From Chryseobacterium sp. (GTDB lineage Bacteria > Bacteroidota > Bacteroidia > Flavobacteriales > Weeksellaceae), in contig JAITMC010000027.1 in assembly GCA_031277615.1 (NCBI GenBank), positions 1 to 64,000 of the forward strand: 64,000 nt of DNA, read 5' to 3'. Each line of letters begins with the position of its first letter. Positions within the stretch are counted from its first letter, which is position 1. Under the pieces are notes generated by a model. It had not been told where the DNA came from. It saw only the letters and a list, made by a program, of their open reading frames with translations, and made no database searches. The position numbers and the translations under genes were made by a program. This document shows, piece after piece, positions 34,860 to 43,297 of the stretch.

Positions 34860-34890
34860 AAGTGCCTCCGGTTCCGGGGGCATTTTTTTT
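34860..34890 (+). terminator. Terminator of the first M43 protease gene
   Basis: TGCCTCCG and CGGGGGCA form an eight-pair stem with a GTTC loop and are followed by eight T. It overlaps the end of the convergent KTSC gene by two bases. Confidence 0.85.
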
Positions 34891-35086
34891 ACTCGATTTT
34901 ACGGTATTTAAAACCCGGTTTGATCACAGAATTCAAAAATTTTCCCTTAGATTTTGCTGTCCTGAACTTTTCTGAAATACCAAAAGGAACCTTCAGATAA
35001 TCATAAATAGCCCCCGACTGATATATGATTCTCAATATTTCAGTCTCCGGAAAATAAATAAAACTGTTGACGACACTTGAAGGCAT
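34889..35086 (-). CDS. KTSC-domain small protein
   Basis: A 65-residue protein matching the KTSC domain over its whole length: an SSVVNSFIYF start, an ILRIIYQSGAIYDYLKVP middle and a FRTAKSKGKFLNSVIKPGF end. The domain is named for a Lys-Thr-Ser-Cys-type family, often fused to lysyl-tRNA synthetase-like or other proteins, and thought to bind RNA or ligands; its role here is not known. It is convergent to the M43 protease gene and lies about 100 bp beyond the terminator of the AAA-M41 gene. Confidence 0.75.
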   Translation of the reverse strand: MPSSVVNSFIYFPETEILRIIYQSGAIYDYLKVPFGISEKFRTAKSKGKFLNSVIKPGFKYRKIE

Positions 35087-35121
35087 ATGATACTGACATC
35101 AAAAAATATTCCTTAATTAAA

Positions 35122-35158
35122 GCAAAAAAAATAACCTTCGGAAAGTTCCAAAGGTTAT
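35122..35158 (-). terminator. Terminator of the DUF4407/AAA-M41 operon
   Basis: ATAACCTT at 35131-35138 pairs with AAGGTTAT at 35151-35158; on the minus strand a run of seven T follows the stem. Confidence 0.8.
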
Positions 35159-35189
35159 GGTAACCTGTATTATTTTTTGGTCTTAATTT

Positions 35190-37055
35190 TTACTGAGCAT
35201 TAAGCATATGATGATAATCGGCAATATGAAGGTATCCTTCTTCTTTGATGCTGATCTTAAGATGGTATTTTTGGGCAACCTCAAAGATCTCTTTAGGCAG
35301 CATACTTCCTTTCCGGCTCAGTTCAAGGCTCATTTCCTTCAGAAGATCCAGATGGAGAAGCAGATCTTCCCTGGTCTTCCTTACAAGCTCCTGAAGCAGC
35401 TTTTCGATCTTGGCATCGGTAATATTCATTTGCATCCGGTGAGGATAATCATCAAGACCGTAAGTGGCCTGGTATTCTTCATCGAAACCGTATTTCCGGA
35501 TATAATCAGCGGCCAGAGCAGTGGCCTGTTCACGATCATGGCTTCTTCCTATGCTGGCATTGTTCTCACCGAAGATAATTTCCTCGGCAATTCCTCCGGC
35601 CAGATAAATTTTGATCCGGTCCAGAAGGCTTTCCTTGGTATCGTGAATCTGATGTGGAAAAGTAAATCCTGCGGCATAGCTGCTGGCGACCTTACTCTTC
35701 AGCTGAAGCGGAGCAAAACCGGTATATAAAATATAAGACACGGCGTGGCCGCATTCATGAACACTGATATTGGCTACCGCATCCTGCTGGTTAGACTGGC
35801 GGATACTGTCGATTCTTCCCGTATACGGAATTTCCAGTATTTTACTTCCTACCTTTCCGATAATCATTTTCTGGTCATTCAGGTAGCTGATCTCTATCGC
35901 TGTATCATCGTGGATAACCGCTTCAAAAAGAAATTTGCTGAGGTTGGTATCCAGAATATCAACCACGCTGCTGAAAACAGGACGGACTCCCTGCACAGGA
36001 AATACCCCATTACGGTAAATCAGATCATGAATGCTTTTATCTATTTTTAAACTGACCCCGAATTTGGACTTTGTTTTCTTCCTGAGATTACTGATCTCTC
36101 TTTGTATCAGCTTCTGGAAATCCTCTGTCCTTAAAGAATGATAAATCATATGAATATTTCCGAACCTTGCTACCTGCTCAGGACGGAATTTTCTTGACAA
36201 TGCATTTTTGATATCCACCACCGTTATTTTTTTGGTGAAAGCGTGGAAGATATTGGCGTCTACATCAGCCTCACTGGTCTCACGGGACATCCGGAATGCT
36301 TCATCAAGGTTTCCGCTGATGATGATCAGCAGCTTGCTGTAATCTACAGGTTCGTAAATCTTTTTTTCCTTCTGTTTTTTGAGGATCAGCTTAATCATGT
36401 CTTCCTCTTTCATATCGATAATGTTCATCACATCATCATCCATGCTGAGGTATTTTTTGAGCTCTTTGGCATCCCAGAGATTCAGATAAGGGTTCTCATC
36501 TATTTCGGCTTCCCCGTTCTGCTTCCGTCGGTCGTTTTCCTTTTTCCGGATCAGGTAAGAAAAAAGATAATGTTCCAGGTCGTCACGCTCTCTTTTGCTT
36601 AAACGTCCGTCACTCAGAAGCTCCCAGAAATCCGTGAACCGGGTCTGTGAAACCGGGGTTCCATCGGCTTCAATCGTGTTGAAGCGCTGGATCTCGTCAA
36701 ACAGTACAATGCCTGGCTTTTCATCGCTGAGACGGTTGCTCTGGAAAACATCGGAAACACTTTTACTCCAGGTCGTTTCATCGTTATTGCTGAGCTCAAT
36801 CTCTACAAAACGGTTCTGAAATTCCAGAAAGCTTACCATTTTCCTTACCAGATCAGTTTTCCCCACTCCGGTCATTCCCCAGAGGTTGATGATGACAGGA
36901 CGTGTCAGGATTTCCGGCATCAGATACCAGATCTGGATGTATTCCATTAAATCATCAATAATCTTGTCTATTCCGATGAATTCTTTTTTCAGAAAAGCTT
37001 TACAGTCGTCCAGCTTTTTCTTTTTCTTCTGAATCTCTTCTTTATCAATAATCAT
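35190..37055 (-). CDS. AAA+ ATPase fused to FtsH-type M41 protease domain, no membrane segments
   Basis: A 621-residue protein. The N-terminal AAA+ module has Walker A GMTGVGKT (residues 60-67), Walker B IVLFDEIQ (116-123) and, at about 335-365, a ClpB/ClpX-like C-terminal small-domain block (VFPVQGVRPVFSSVVD). It is therefore closer to the Clp/Hsp100 AAA-2 type than to FtsH. The C-terminal half is an M41 zinc protease: HECGH at 433-437, GGIAEEIIFG at 487-496, and the Asp ligand in SHDREQAT (508). FtsH has two membrane segments; I see none here. It is cotranscribed with a DUF4407 membrane protein (14-bp gap), which may anchor it. Confidence 0.82.
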   Translation of the reverse strand: MIIDKEEIQKKKKKLDDCKAFLKKEFIGIDKIIDDLMEYIQIWYLMPEILTRPVIINLWGMTGVGKTDLVRKMVSFLEFQNRFVEIELSNNDETTWSKSVSDVFQSNRLSDEKPGIVLFDEIQRFNTIEADGTPVSQTRFTDFWELLSDGRLSKRERDDLEHYLFSYLIRKKENDRRKQNGEAEIDENPYLNLWDAKELKKYLSMDDDVMNIIDMKEEDMIKLILKKQKEKKIYEPVDYSKLLIIISGNLDEAFRMSRETSEADVDANIFHAFTKKITVVDIKNALSRKFRPEQVARFGNIHMIYHSLRTEDFQKLIQREISNLRKKTKSKFGVSLKIDKSIHDLIYRNGVFPVQGVRPVFSSVVDILDTNLSKFLFEAVIHDDTAIEISYLNDQKMIIGKVGSKILEIPYTGRIDSIRQSNQQDAVANISVHECGHAVSYILYTGFAPLQLKSKVASSYAAGFTFPHQIHDTKESLLDRIKIYLAGGIAEEIIFGENNASIGRSHDREQATALAADYIRKYGFDEEYQATYGLDDYPHRMQMNITDAKIEKLLQELVRKTREDLLLHLDLLKEMSLELSRKGSMLPKEIFEVAQKYHLKISIKEEGYLHIADYHHMLNAQ

Positions 37056-37069
37056 TCGTGAAAAATACG

Positions 37070-38140
37070 CTATTTTTTTAAATTATCTTTGAAATCATCA
37101 ATCCGGAAATCAGTAAGTGCATTTCCTTTCTCAATTTTCTCTTTGGCATACAGCCTGAAATCATTTTCTGTTTTTTCCAGAAGATGGTCATAAGGGCCTA
37201 CGTGAGAGATGAGCTTTACCAGAACAGGAGAGATTTCCAGACAGATAAAAAGTCCCATAATAAAGGTAGCGGCAAGCCCGATAATGGCTGAGTTTTTTCC
37301 CAATTCGTCCAAAGCCTGAAGCCTCGCCGCAAACCCATTGAACTTATCTTCAAAAGTTTCGGTAGACTTTCTTTCCGTTTCCAGATTGGTGTATACTTTT
37401 GAAATTTCTTTGTCTAAATAGTCAAGTCTTGGTGCAGTCTGCTTCTGAAAGTTTTCAAGGTCCTGTTTCCGCTGTTCTTTCAGTTCCTGTTTCCTTTTAG
37501 CATTAGGTCCGAAACCTTCTTTTCCACTGGTAAGTCCGGATTGTTTTCCTAAAATTTCTTTTTCGAGTTCCACTGCCGCAGAATCATAAGCCTTCTGATA
37601 TTGGGCTGTTTTCTCTGCAATCTGTTTCTTTTCCGTTTCAAAAGGTCCGCTCTGTTGCAGTATCCTTCCATTCATTTCTCCCTGGAGCTGCTTCTTATTC
37701 CTCTGAATAATGGTGTTCAGCTGCTTGTTAACCTCCTTTTCAAATATTTTAAGCTCTAATGGTTTGGAGATAATGATTCCTAAAAAAGTAGCTAGGATCA
37801 GACGGGGAATAGCCATCAGGATCTGGTTCCACCAGGTACCCGTTTTCTTGATGGAAGAAACGATATACCGGTCCAGATTAAAGATCATGAGCCCCCACAG
37901 CAGTCCGAATCCTATGGAAGTCCAGACATTATCAAATACCGTGTACATGGCATACCCGGCAGAGAGTGTAGCGAATACCGCTGTGAAAAGAACAATACCT
38001 CCGATACCGGAGAACTTATTCCACTCACTGGGCATCTTTTGTAAAATATGAATATTTCCTCCGGAACATACCATCAGAAACTTCTGGAACCAGTTTATTT
38101 TGTGATTCGCTTGATTTATAGTTTGTTGGTTTGTTTTCAT
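37070..38140 (-). CDS. DUF4407-family membrane protein
   Basis: A 356-residue protein with membrane segments at about residues 45-68, 73-95 and 105-125, and another near 285-305. Between them is a long charged coiled-coil-like periplasmic or cytoplasmic loop (KKQIAEKTAQYQKAYDSAAVELEKEIL; KRKQELKEQRKQDLENFQKQ). This matches DUF4407. The frame is open from a TTG at 38158, but a TACATTTG element (38156-38163) lies over that point, so ATG 38140 is chosen. It is the first gene of the two-gene operon with the AAA-M41 protease; it may act as its membrane partner or substrate adaptor (inference). Confidence 0.8.
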   Translation of the reverse strand: MKTNQQTINQANHKINWFQKFLMVCSGGNIHILQKMPSEWNKFSGIGGIVLFTAVFATLSAGYAMYTVFDNVWTSIGFGLLWGLMIFNLDRYIVSSIKKTGTWWNQILMAIPRLILATFLGIIISKPLELKIFEKEVNKQLNTIIQRNKKQLQGEMNGRILQQSGPFETEKKQIAEKTAQYQKAYDSAAVELEKEILGKQSGLTSGKEGFGPNAKRKQELKEQRKQDLENFQKQTAPRLDYLDKEISKVYTNLETERKSTETFEDKFNGFAARLQALDELGKNSAIIGLAATFIMGLFICLEISPVLVKLISHVGPYDHLLEKTENDFRLYAKEKIEKGNALTDFRIDDFKDNLKK

Positions 38141-38155
38141 AACTGAAAATTTATA

Positions 38156-38163
38156 CAAATGTA
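38156..38163 (-). promoter_or_regulatory. Putative -7 element of the DUF4407/AAA-M41 operon
   Basis: TACATTTG on the minus strand, 15 bases before ATG 38140. A TTG lies further upstream, but its spacing is shorter than usual. Confidence 0.5.
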
Positions 38164-38300
38164 GTACTAAAAATCATACCAATGTAAAAGATAGTATTAT
38201 GTTTTACCAAGTAATTTCGTTTTAAAATATAAGATATTGTATTTCAGTATTATATGTAGTAATGTATAATTGGATATGATAAATAATAAAAAATACATTT

Positions 38301-38308
38301 TAATTTTG
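38301..38308 (+). promoter_or_regulatory. Putative -7 element of the second M43 protease gene
   Basis: TAATTTTG matches TAnnTTTG, 57 bases before the ATG at 38366. No clear -33 TTTG. Confidence 0.4.
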
Positions 38309-38365
38309 CCATATTCGTTATAAAGTGCTAATTTGCTTGATGTTTAATTAATAAAAATATGAAAA

Positions 38366-40279
38366 ATGAATAAAATTATTATTATTTCGGTGTTTTTGTT
38401 ATTTGGCGAATTTTTTTCGCAAAATCAAGAACGTTATTGTGGTTTTGATCTTGAAATGGAAAAATTAGATGCTAAATTTCCTGGTCTGAAAAAGAGAAGA
38501 GAAGAGACTGAACAGAAATTAAGAGCCATGGATAAGCAGGCCTTTCTTAATAAAACAGGAGCAACTACGCAGCAGAGTGGACGTTATACCGGAGAGATTT
38601 ATGAGATTCCGGTAGTGGTACATGTTATAGAATCGTCCGCACCGGCTAATGCACGTCTTGCCCTGACAGACCAGGAGATTATCGATTGGATTGATCGTGC
38701 TAATAGTATGTATAGTACTACTTATGGAAACGGCTTTTATGCAGAAGGCCCCGGAGTAGACGGAGGTAATGTTATCCCTTTCAGGCTGGTTATGGCCCGG
38801 AGGTCTCCGGACTGTGCCCCTACCAGTGGAATCGTCCGGTATAATGGAAGCAGTATTCCTTTATATGATACCAGAGGCGTAAAAATGCAATCTGCAAGTG
38901 GAGTAAGTAGTGGACAGATCAAAGCGCTGGCCCCCCATTGGCCTGAGACCTCTTATTTCAATATTTATGTGATTATCGGTTTCGATGGTCAGCAATTACT
39001 ATCCTATGGGCTCATGGGATTTGCTACATTCCCGGATACTTATGATTATTCTTACGAAAGTTTTATGAAAGTAGCAACGATTAAGAATTTACATGATACT
39101 ACCCTTACCCACGAACTGGGACATGCATTTGGTCTTTATCATACTTTCGAGGGAGGGAATTATCAGGCGGCAAGCGGAACTGCAGGATATTGCCCGCCGG
39201 CACAGACTGATTGTACTCTGAATAATGACAGGGTTTGTGATACTGAGGTATCAGGAGCTGCTTATTTTCAGCATCCTGCGCCTTCCAATTCGGAGATTAA
39301 TCCTTGTACAGGGGTAAATTATCAGGGCGTACAGTATAATATTATGAATTATTCAAATACTGAGAGAAAGTTTACTGCCGGCCAGCGGGAAAGAGCGGTG
39401 ATGCTCATGATGGAGTACCGGAAGAACCTTCTTAATTCTATCGCAGGCAAGGATCCGTCCGTTGTCATTACTTCTCCGGTTTCTGTAGTTTCTGCCCAAT
39501 GTAATCCGGCAGGAATTGTAAATCCTGCAAACAATAATTTTGCGATCGGCCCCACGAGAGTTGAGTTTGGATCAATCAGCAGTATGACCAATGGCTACGA
39601 TTCAGATGAGTCTCACCCTGCCTTTTATAATGATTATGCCAGTGCTACCTGTATAAGACCTGCCTATTATACTGATATTCCTCTTGCTTCAGGTACGGAA
39701 TTGAAAGTAAGTTATGAAAATGGTTTTTTACAGAGTAATAAATTCAAAACAAAGGTCTGGATTGATTATAATAATAATGGGACTTTTGAAGATGCTGAAC
39801 TGGTTGTCAATAATCTTTCAGCAACTTTAGCGCGCGCAGAAGATGTTACGGTGGCCAATACGATTACTCCTCCTGCAAATGCGGTGACCAATACATATTT
39901 AAGAATGAGGATTGCGGTGGATGCGGCAACCTATAACGGTGCCAATCTGCCTGATGTTACAGCTTGTTCACAATTGCAATACGGTCAGATGGAAGACTAC
40001 GCAGTAAGAATTACCGGATCTCTGGCAACCCAGGATGTTAAAACGGATACCGGTTCAAAATTAGTGTATATCAAATCTGAGAATAAACTGAAACTGGCAG
40101 GAAGCAGAAACAGTATATTTGGAGATTATGAGATTTATGATCTGAGTGGCAAACTTATCCAGAAAGGTAATGCTAAAACCAATGAAATTCAGATCAACAG
40201 GGAACTTCCTGAAGGAACATTCATCATCAATTTCAATGATAAAAATAAAACAGAATCGAAAAAATTCTTAAATAATTAA
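38366..40279 (+). CDS. Secreted M43 (pappalysin-like) zinc metalloprotease, paralogue
   Basis: A 637-residue paralogue of 32981-34840 with the same order: signal peptide (ends FFSQN), catalytic domain with HELGHAFGLYH (about residue 250) and Met-turn block YNIMNYSN (about 325), GEVED-type domain (VWIDYNNNGTFE; QLQYGQMEDYAV) and a T9SS type A-like end (YEIYDLSGKLIQKG, then EGTFIINF). The sorting domain lacks the usual YPNP start, so its export signal is more diverged than in the sister gene. About 3.5 kb separates the two copies. Confidence 0.88.
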   Translation: MNKIIIISVFLLFGEFFSQNQERYCGFDLEMEKLDAKFPGLKKRREETEQKLRAMDKQAFLNKTGATTQQSGRYTGEIYEIPVVVHVIESSAPANARLALTDQEIIDWIDRANSMYSTTYGNGFYAEGPGVDGGNVIPFRLVMARRSPDCAPTSGIVRYNGSSIPLYDTRGVKMQSASGVSSGQIKALAPHWPETSYFNIYVIIGFDGQQLLSYGLMGFATFPDTYDYSYESFMKVATIKNLHDTTLTHELGHAFGLYHTFEGGNYQAASGTAGYCPPAQTDCTLNNDRVCDTEVSGAAYFQHPAPSNSEINPCTGVNYQGVQYNIMNYSNTERKFTAGQRERAVMLMMEYRKNLLNSIAGKDPSVVITSPVSVVSAQCNPAGIVNPANNNFAIGPTRVEFGSISSMTNGYDSDESHPAFYNDYASATCIRPAYYTDIPLASGTELKVSYENGFLQSNKFKTKVWIDYNNNGTFEDAELVVNNLSATLARAEDVTVANTITPPANAVTNTYLRMRIAVDAATYNGANLPDVTACSQLQYGQMEDYAVRITGSLATQDVKTDTGSKLVYIKSENKLKLAGSRNSIFGDYEIYDLSGKLIQKGNAKTNEIQINRELPEGTFIINFNDKNKTESKKFLNN

Positions 40280-40304
40280 ATTGTAAAAAAACTCAAATAA
40301 AATA

Positions 40305-40340
40305 CCCCTGAAAGTACCTGACTTTTAGGGGCGTTTTTTA
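40305..40340 (+). terminator. Terminator between the second M43 gene and ruvC
   Basis: CCCCTGAAAG and CTTTTAGGGG form a ten-pair stem (with one G-U) followed by TTTTTTA. It may serve both convergent genes. Confidence 0.75.
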
Positions 40341-40892
40341 TTTTAAACGATCCGGATTCTGCTTCAGAAAGCTTTCCCAGCCACTGTACGATTTGGTGTC
40401 CGTTAAGGTACCGGAGTTAAAATGATGACAGACCGCTACGGCAAGACCGTCGGAAGCATCCAGGTATTTGGTGGGAAATTCTTTTAGCTTCAGCAGATTC
40501 TGCAGCATTCCGGCTACCTGCTCTTTACTGGCATTTCCATTTCCGGTGATGGCCATTTTGATTTTTTTGGGTGAGTATTCCGTGATCGGGATATTCCTGT
40601 AAAGACTCGCTGCCATGGCCACACCCTGTGCACGGCCCAGCTTCAGCATACTCTGTACGTTTTTACCGTAAAACGGAGCTTCAAGAGCTACCTCATCCGG
40701 ATGGTATTCGTCGATCAGAGAGAGCGTCCGTTCAAAGATATATTTCAGCTTGGTTTCATGATTAGGATACTTTTTCAGAATCAGTTCATGGATGGATACC
40801 AGTTCCATTTTCCCTTTTTTAACGGAAATAATACCAAATCCCATAACGGCCGTTCCGGGATCAATGCCTAAAATTATCTTCTCTGAAATCAT
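40338..40892 (-). CDS. ruvC: Crossover junction endodeoxyribonuclease RuvC
   Basis: Cuts Holliday junctions during recombination and repair with RuvAB. The 184-residue protein shows the four acidic active-site blocks: GIDPGTAVMGFG (Asp about residue 10), VALEAPFYG (Glu about 70), and DASDGLAVAVCHH (two acids about 143-146), plus the family block KNVQSMLKLGRAQG. Length is usual for Bacteroidota. A TATCTTTG element ends only four bases before the ATG (40897-40904), so the mRNA may be leaderless if that promoter is used. Confidence 0.94.
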   Translation of the reverse strand: MISEKIILGIDPGTAVMGFGIISVKKGKMELVSIHELILKKYPNHETKLKYIFERTLSLIDEYHPDEVALEAPFYGKNVQSMLKLGRAQGVAMAASLYRNIPITEYSPKKIKMAITGNGNASKEQVAGMLQNLLKLKEFPTKYLDASDGLAVAVCHHFNSGTLTDTKSYSGWESFLKQNPDRLK

Positions 40893-40896
40893 GGTT

Positions 40897-40904
40897 CAAA
40901 GATA
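40897..40904 (-). promoter_or_regulatory. Putative -7 element at ruvC, leaderless arrangement
   Basis: TATCTTTG on the minus strand ends four bases before the ruvC ATG. If active, transcription would start at or within the start codon. It may also be coincidental. Confidence 0.3.
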
Positions 40905-40949
40905 AGGTTTTACACCGGATTTATGAGATTCATCGTAGATATCAGCAAT

Positions 40950-41483
40950 TCATTTCTGTTTCCTGATCAGTAGCTTTTCTGCGATGGGAATCCATTTTCC
41001 GTCATGACGAAGAAGGAGAATTCTATCAACTAAAAATCTAGTTTTATATTCTTTTTTCTGATATACTTTCCAGGCCTTCAGGTAATTGTCATAGGTTAGA
41101 TTTCGGTATCCCACGGTCATATGAGGGGTGAATGATCTCTTGTTAAACGTAAACTGCCGGATAACGTTCTGGTGAAGAATATTTAAATGTTCATTGGCTT
41201 CAGGCTTCACATACAGAACCGGATTTTCAGAATTCGGGAAACCGCCGAAACCATTGAGGGTGATTTCAAAAGGGGAGAGATCGGTATCTATTTTCTGAAA
41301 TGCCGTATGGATATCATTCTCCAGTTCCGCCTCCCTTGAAAAAGGAGGAAATAAGGTAATGTGGGCATCATTGTTCAAAGCCTTTGAATTATCATAATGA
41401 AGGGCCAGATCCTTTTTAAAGATTCTGATCTCATCTATGATCTCCTGAGGCGGGTAAACAGCAATGAAATACATCTTTTTCAT
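40950..41483 (-). CDS. 2'-5' RNA ligase / 2H phosphoesterase family protein
   Basis: A 177-residue protein with two HxT motifs typical of the 2H family: HITLFPPF near residue 42 and HMTVGYRN near residue 122. Such proteins act on 2'-5' or cyclic phosphodiester bonds in RNA or nucleotides. The gene is divergent from the PadR regulator at 41566, with a dyad region between them, and ruvC lies just downstream on the same strand (57-bp gap). The substrate is not evident. Confidence 0.82.
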   Translation of the reverse strand: MKKMYFIAVYPPQEIIDEIRIFKKDLALHYDNSKALNNDAHITLFPPFSREAELENDIHTAFQKIDTDLSPFEITLNGFGGFPNSENPVLYVKPEANEHLNILHQNVIRQFTFNKRSFTPHMTVGYRNLTYDNYLKAWKVYQKKEYKTRFLVDRILLLRHDGKWIPIAEKLLIRKQK

Positions 41484-41513
41484 ACAGCAAGATAAAACTT
41501 TTTACATAATTTT

Positions 41514-41544
41514 ATTATGCATAAGAAAATTATGCATAGATTTG
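41514..41544 (+). promoter_or_regulatory. Promoter and dyad operator of the PadR operon
   Basis: Two copies of TATGCATA (41516-41523 and 41531-41538) form a larger dyad ATGCATA-7-TATGCAT at 41517-41537. A -7 element TAGATTTG starts at 41537, inside the dyad. The layout suits autorepression by the PadR protein, which binds dyad DNA as a dimer. Confidence 0.5.
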
Positions 41545-41565
41545 TAAGGTATAAAAACAATAACA

Positions 41566-41889
41566 TTGAAAAAAAACAGTCTATACAAAGGAACCTTACA
41601 GAACATTATTTTGAAACTGCTTTCAAAAGAGGTGAAGATGTATGGTTATCAGATTACCCAACGGGCGAAAGAGCTCACGCAGGGAGAACTGGAAATGACG
41701 GAAGGCGCACTTTATCCGCTCCTGCATAAGCTGGAAAGTGATGGCATCATCTCCTCTGAAGTCCAGAAAATAAACGGACGGGACCGCAAGTATTACCTGC
41801 TGACGGAAAAAGGAAAAAAGCAGCAGACCGTACAGGAAGATGAAATGAAAAACTATCTGTTGAACCTAAACACCATTTTTAACATATGA
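41566..41889 (+). CDS. PadR-family transcriptional regulator
   Basis: A 107-residue winged-helix regulator. The PadR pattern is complete: a first helix with LYKGTLQNIILKLLS, then YGYQITQRAKE, the recognition part TEGALYPLLHKLESDGII and the wing RDRKYYLLTEKGKK. The start is a TTG at 41566, since no ATG fits the N-terminus and family members begin here. Its stop overlaps the next ATG by four bases (ATGA), so it is translationally coupled to two membrane proteins, which it probably regulates. Confidence 0.88.
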   Translation: MKKNSLYKGTLQNIILKLLSKEVKMYGYQITQRAKELTQGELEMTEGALYPLLHKLESDGIISSEVQKINGRDRKYYLLTEKGKKQQTVQEDEMKNYLLNLNTIFNI

Positions 41890-42620
41890 TGACCGAAAGA
41901 CAGGAACATGAGGTGATGAATTATCTGATCGCCCAAAATCTTCCACTGGATATCCTTCTTGAAATTAAAGATCATATCATCAGCCAGATTCTGGATATTC
42001 AGCTTCACGAAAATATGAGTTTTGACCGGGCTTTCTCCAAAGCAAAAGAATCCTGGAAAGGGGAATTTGAAACCGTTGGCTATCTGATGTTTTCCTCCGT
42101 AAAGATTCCTGTGATTGCAAAGCGCATCATTAAAGAAAAATACAACGGATTCCTGAAAAAATCATTCGTTTTGGGGTTGTTATTTTTCGGGATTAACCTC
42201 ATGCTGATTTATCTGTCCGGAAGTCAGAATGAATACCGGATCCTGTTCAGGGTTTTTAATGGTCTGTTCTTATTGGCGATGGGCTGTACATGGCTTTTAA
42301 ACTTTAGAATCTGGAAGTATATGAGAACCGATTTTAAATACAAAGGAAAGTGTTTCTATACCATGTATCAGCAGAATATGGGACTGATGATTACCTGTAT
42401 GATTGCCATGGTACAGATTACAGGAAAAAACGGACAATATGCCTACCAGTTTTTCAGGGAAAATAGCACCCAGAATGTTCTGATGCTTATCATTACTTTA
42501 ATGGTCCCTTTTTTGGTACAGACATTCTGCACTTTTACCCTGTTCAACTTTTTTGAACATAAGAAAACTTTGAAGAAAATACAGGATTTCCTGCAGTCTC
42601 CCACTACAGTCTCCCATTAA
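41886..42620 (+). CDS. Four-segment membrane protein of the PadR operon
   Basis: A 244-residue protein. Residues 1-75 are soluble (LDILLEIKDHIISQILDIQLHENMSFDRAFSKAKESW), followed by about four membrane segments between residues 95 and 235. Its N-terminus is homologous to that of the next gene (LLEIKDH..., then an F.EAF or FDRAFS block, W..E), so the two are paralogues. It overlaps the PadR gene by four bases. It resembles the DUF-type membrane partners often found with PadR regulators; function unknown. Confidence 0.72.
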   Translation: MMTERQEHEVMNYLIAQNLPLDILLEIKDHIISQILDIQLHENMSFDRAFSKAKESWKGEFETVGYLMFSSVKIPVIAKRIIKEKYNGFLKKSFVLGLLFFGINLMLIYLSGSQNEYRILFRVFNGLFLLAMGCTWLLNFRIWKYMRTDFKYKGKCFYTMYQQNMGLMITCMIAMVQITGKNGQYAYQFFRENSTQNVLMLIITLMVPFLVQTFCTFTLFNFFEHKKTLKKIQDFLQSPTTVSH

Positions 42621-42633
42621 AAAAATAAAAAAT

Positions 42634-43248
42634 ATGATAACCTTAGAGAACGAAAACGAAATTACAAGATACCTGACCTTAAAAAAACTTAACAAAGGCC
42701 TGCTTTTAGAAATCAAAGATCACTTTATGCTTCAGATTTCAGACCTTATGGAAGAGGCAGGAATAGGATTTCAGGAAGCTTTCCTTACAACCAAACTGAA
42801 CTGGCAGCATGAGCTGGAGCTGGTGCGGGCAGATGTCTTTTCCTTCCGGAAAATAGCCAGAATTGAGAAAGAAGCGCTTCAGATAAGGTTCAGAAATATT
42901 GTAGGATGCGCTATGGCTTCTTCATTATTACTGTTTATGCTGATATGCATGATTCCTGAGAGCTTTATTTACCTTCAGATGACTAGTCTGGTTATATTTG
43001 GATTGCTTTTAGGCTATAACTTTATCTTCAGAAAAATGAGGCTTTACGATTATCTCCAATTGAGTTTCCATCCTCTGATCTTAAGAAATGCTCTGCTGGG
43101 TGCAGTTATTTTTGGCGGAGCGTGGCTGTTCTTTAATGAAGTGACGGCTGAAAGTCTGCCAATCACCAAACTCTTCTTTTTATACGCTATGAGCACCAAA
43201 ATTCAGCTTTTGTACAAAAGTGCAAAAAGAGTGAATGTTTTGGTTTAA
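42634..43248 (+). CDS. Four-segment membrane protein, paralogue of the preceding gene
   Basis: A 204-residue protein with the same layout as 41886-42620: a soluble N-terminus (LLLEIKDHFMLQISDLMEEAGIGFQEAF) and about four membrane segments between residues 88 and 195. It begins 13 bp after the preceding gene, so PadR and the two proteins form one operon. Two different-sized paralogues suggest a heteromeric complex (inference). Confidence 0.7.
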   Translation: MITLENENEITRYLTLKKLNKGLLLEIKDHFMLQISDLMEEAGIGFQEAFLTTKLNWQHELELVRADVFSFRKIARIEKEALQIRFRNIVGCAMASSLLLFMLICMIPESFIYLQMTSLVIFGLLLGYNFIFRKMRLYDYLQLSFHPLILRNALLGAVIFGGAWLFFNEVTAESLPITKLFFLYAMSTKIQLLYKSAKRVNVLV

Positions 43249-43297
43249 AATATAGAAACCTTGGCTGGAATGAAAGTTCCGGAAATAATCGGATCAA

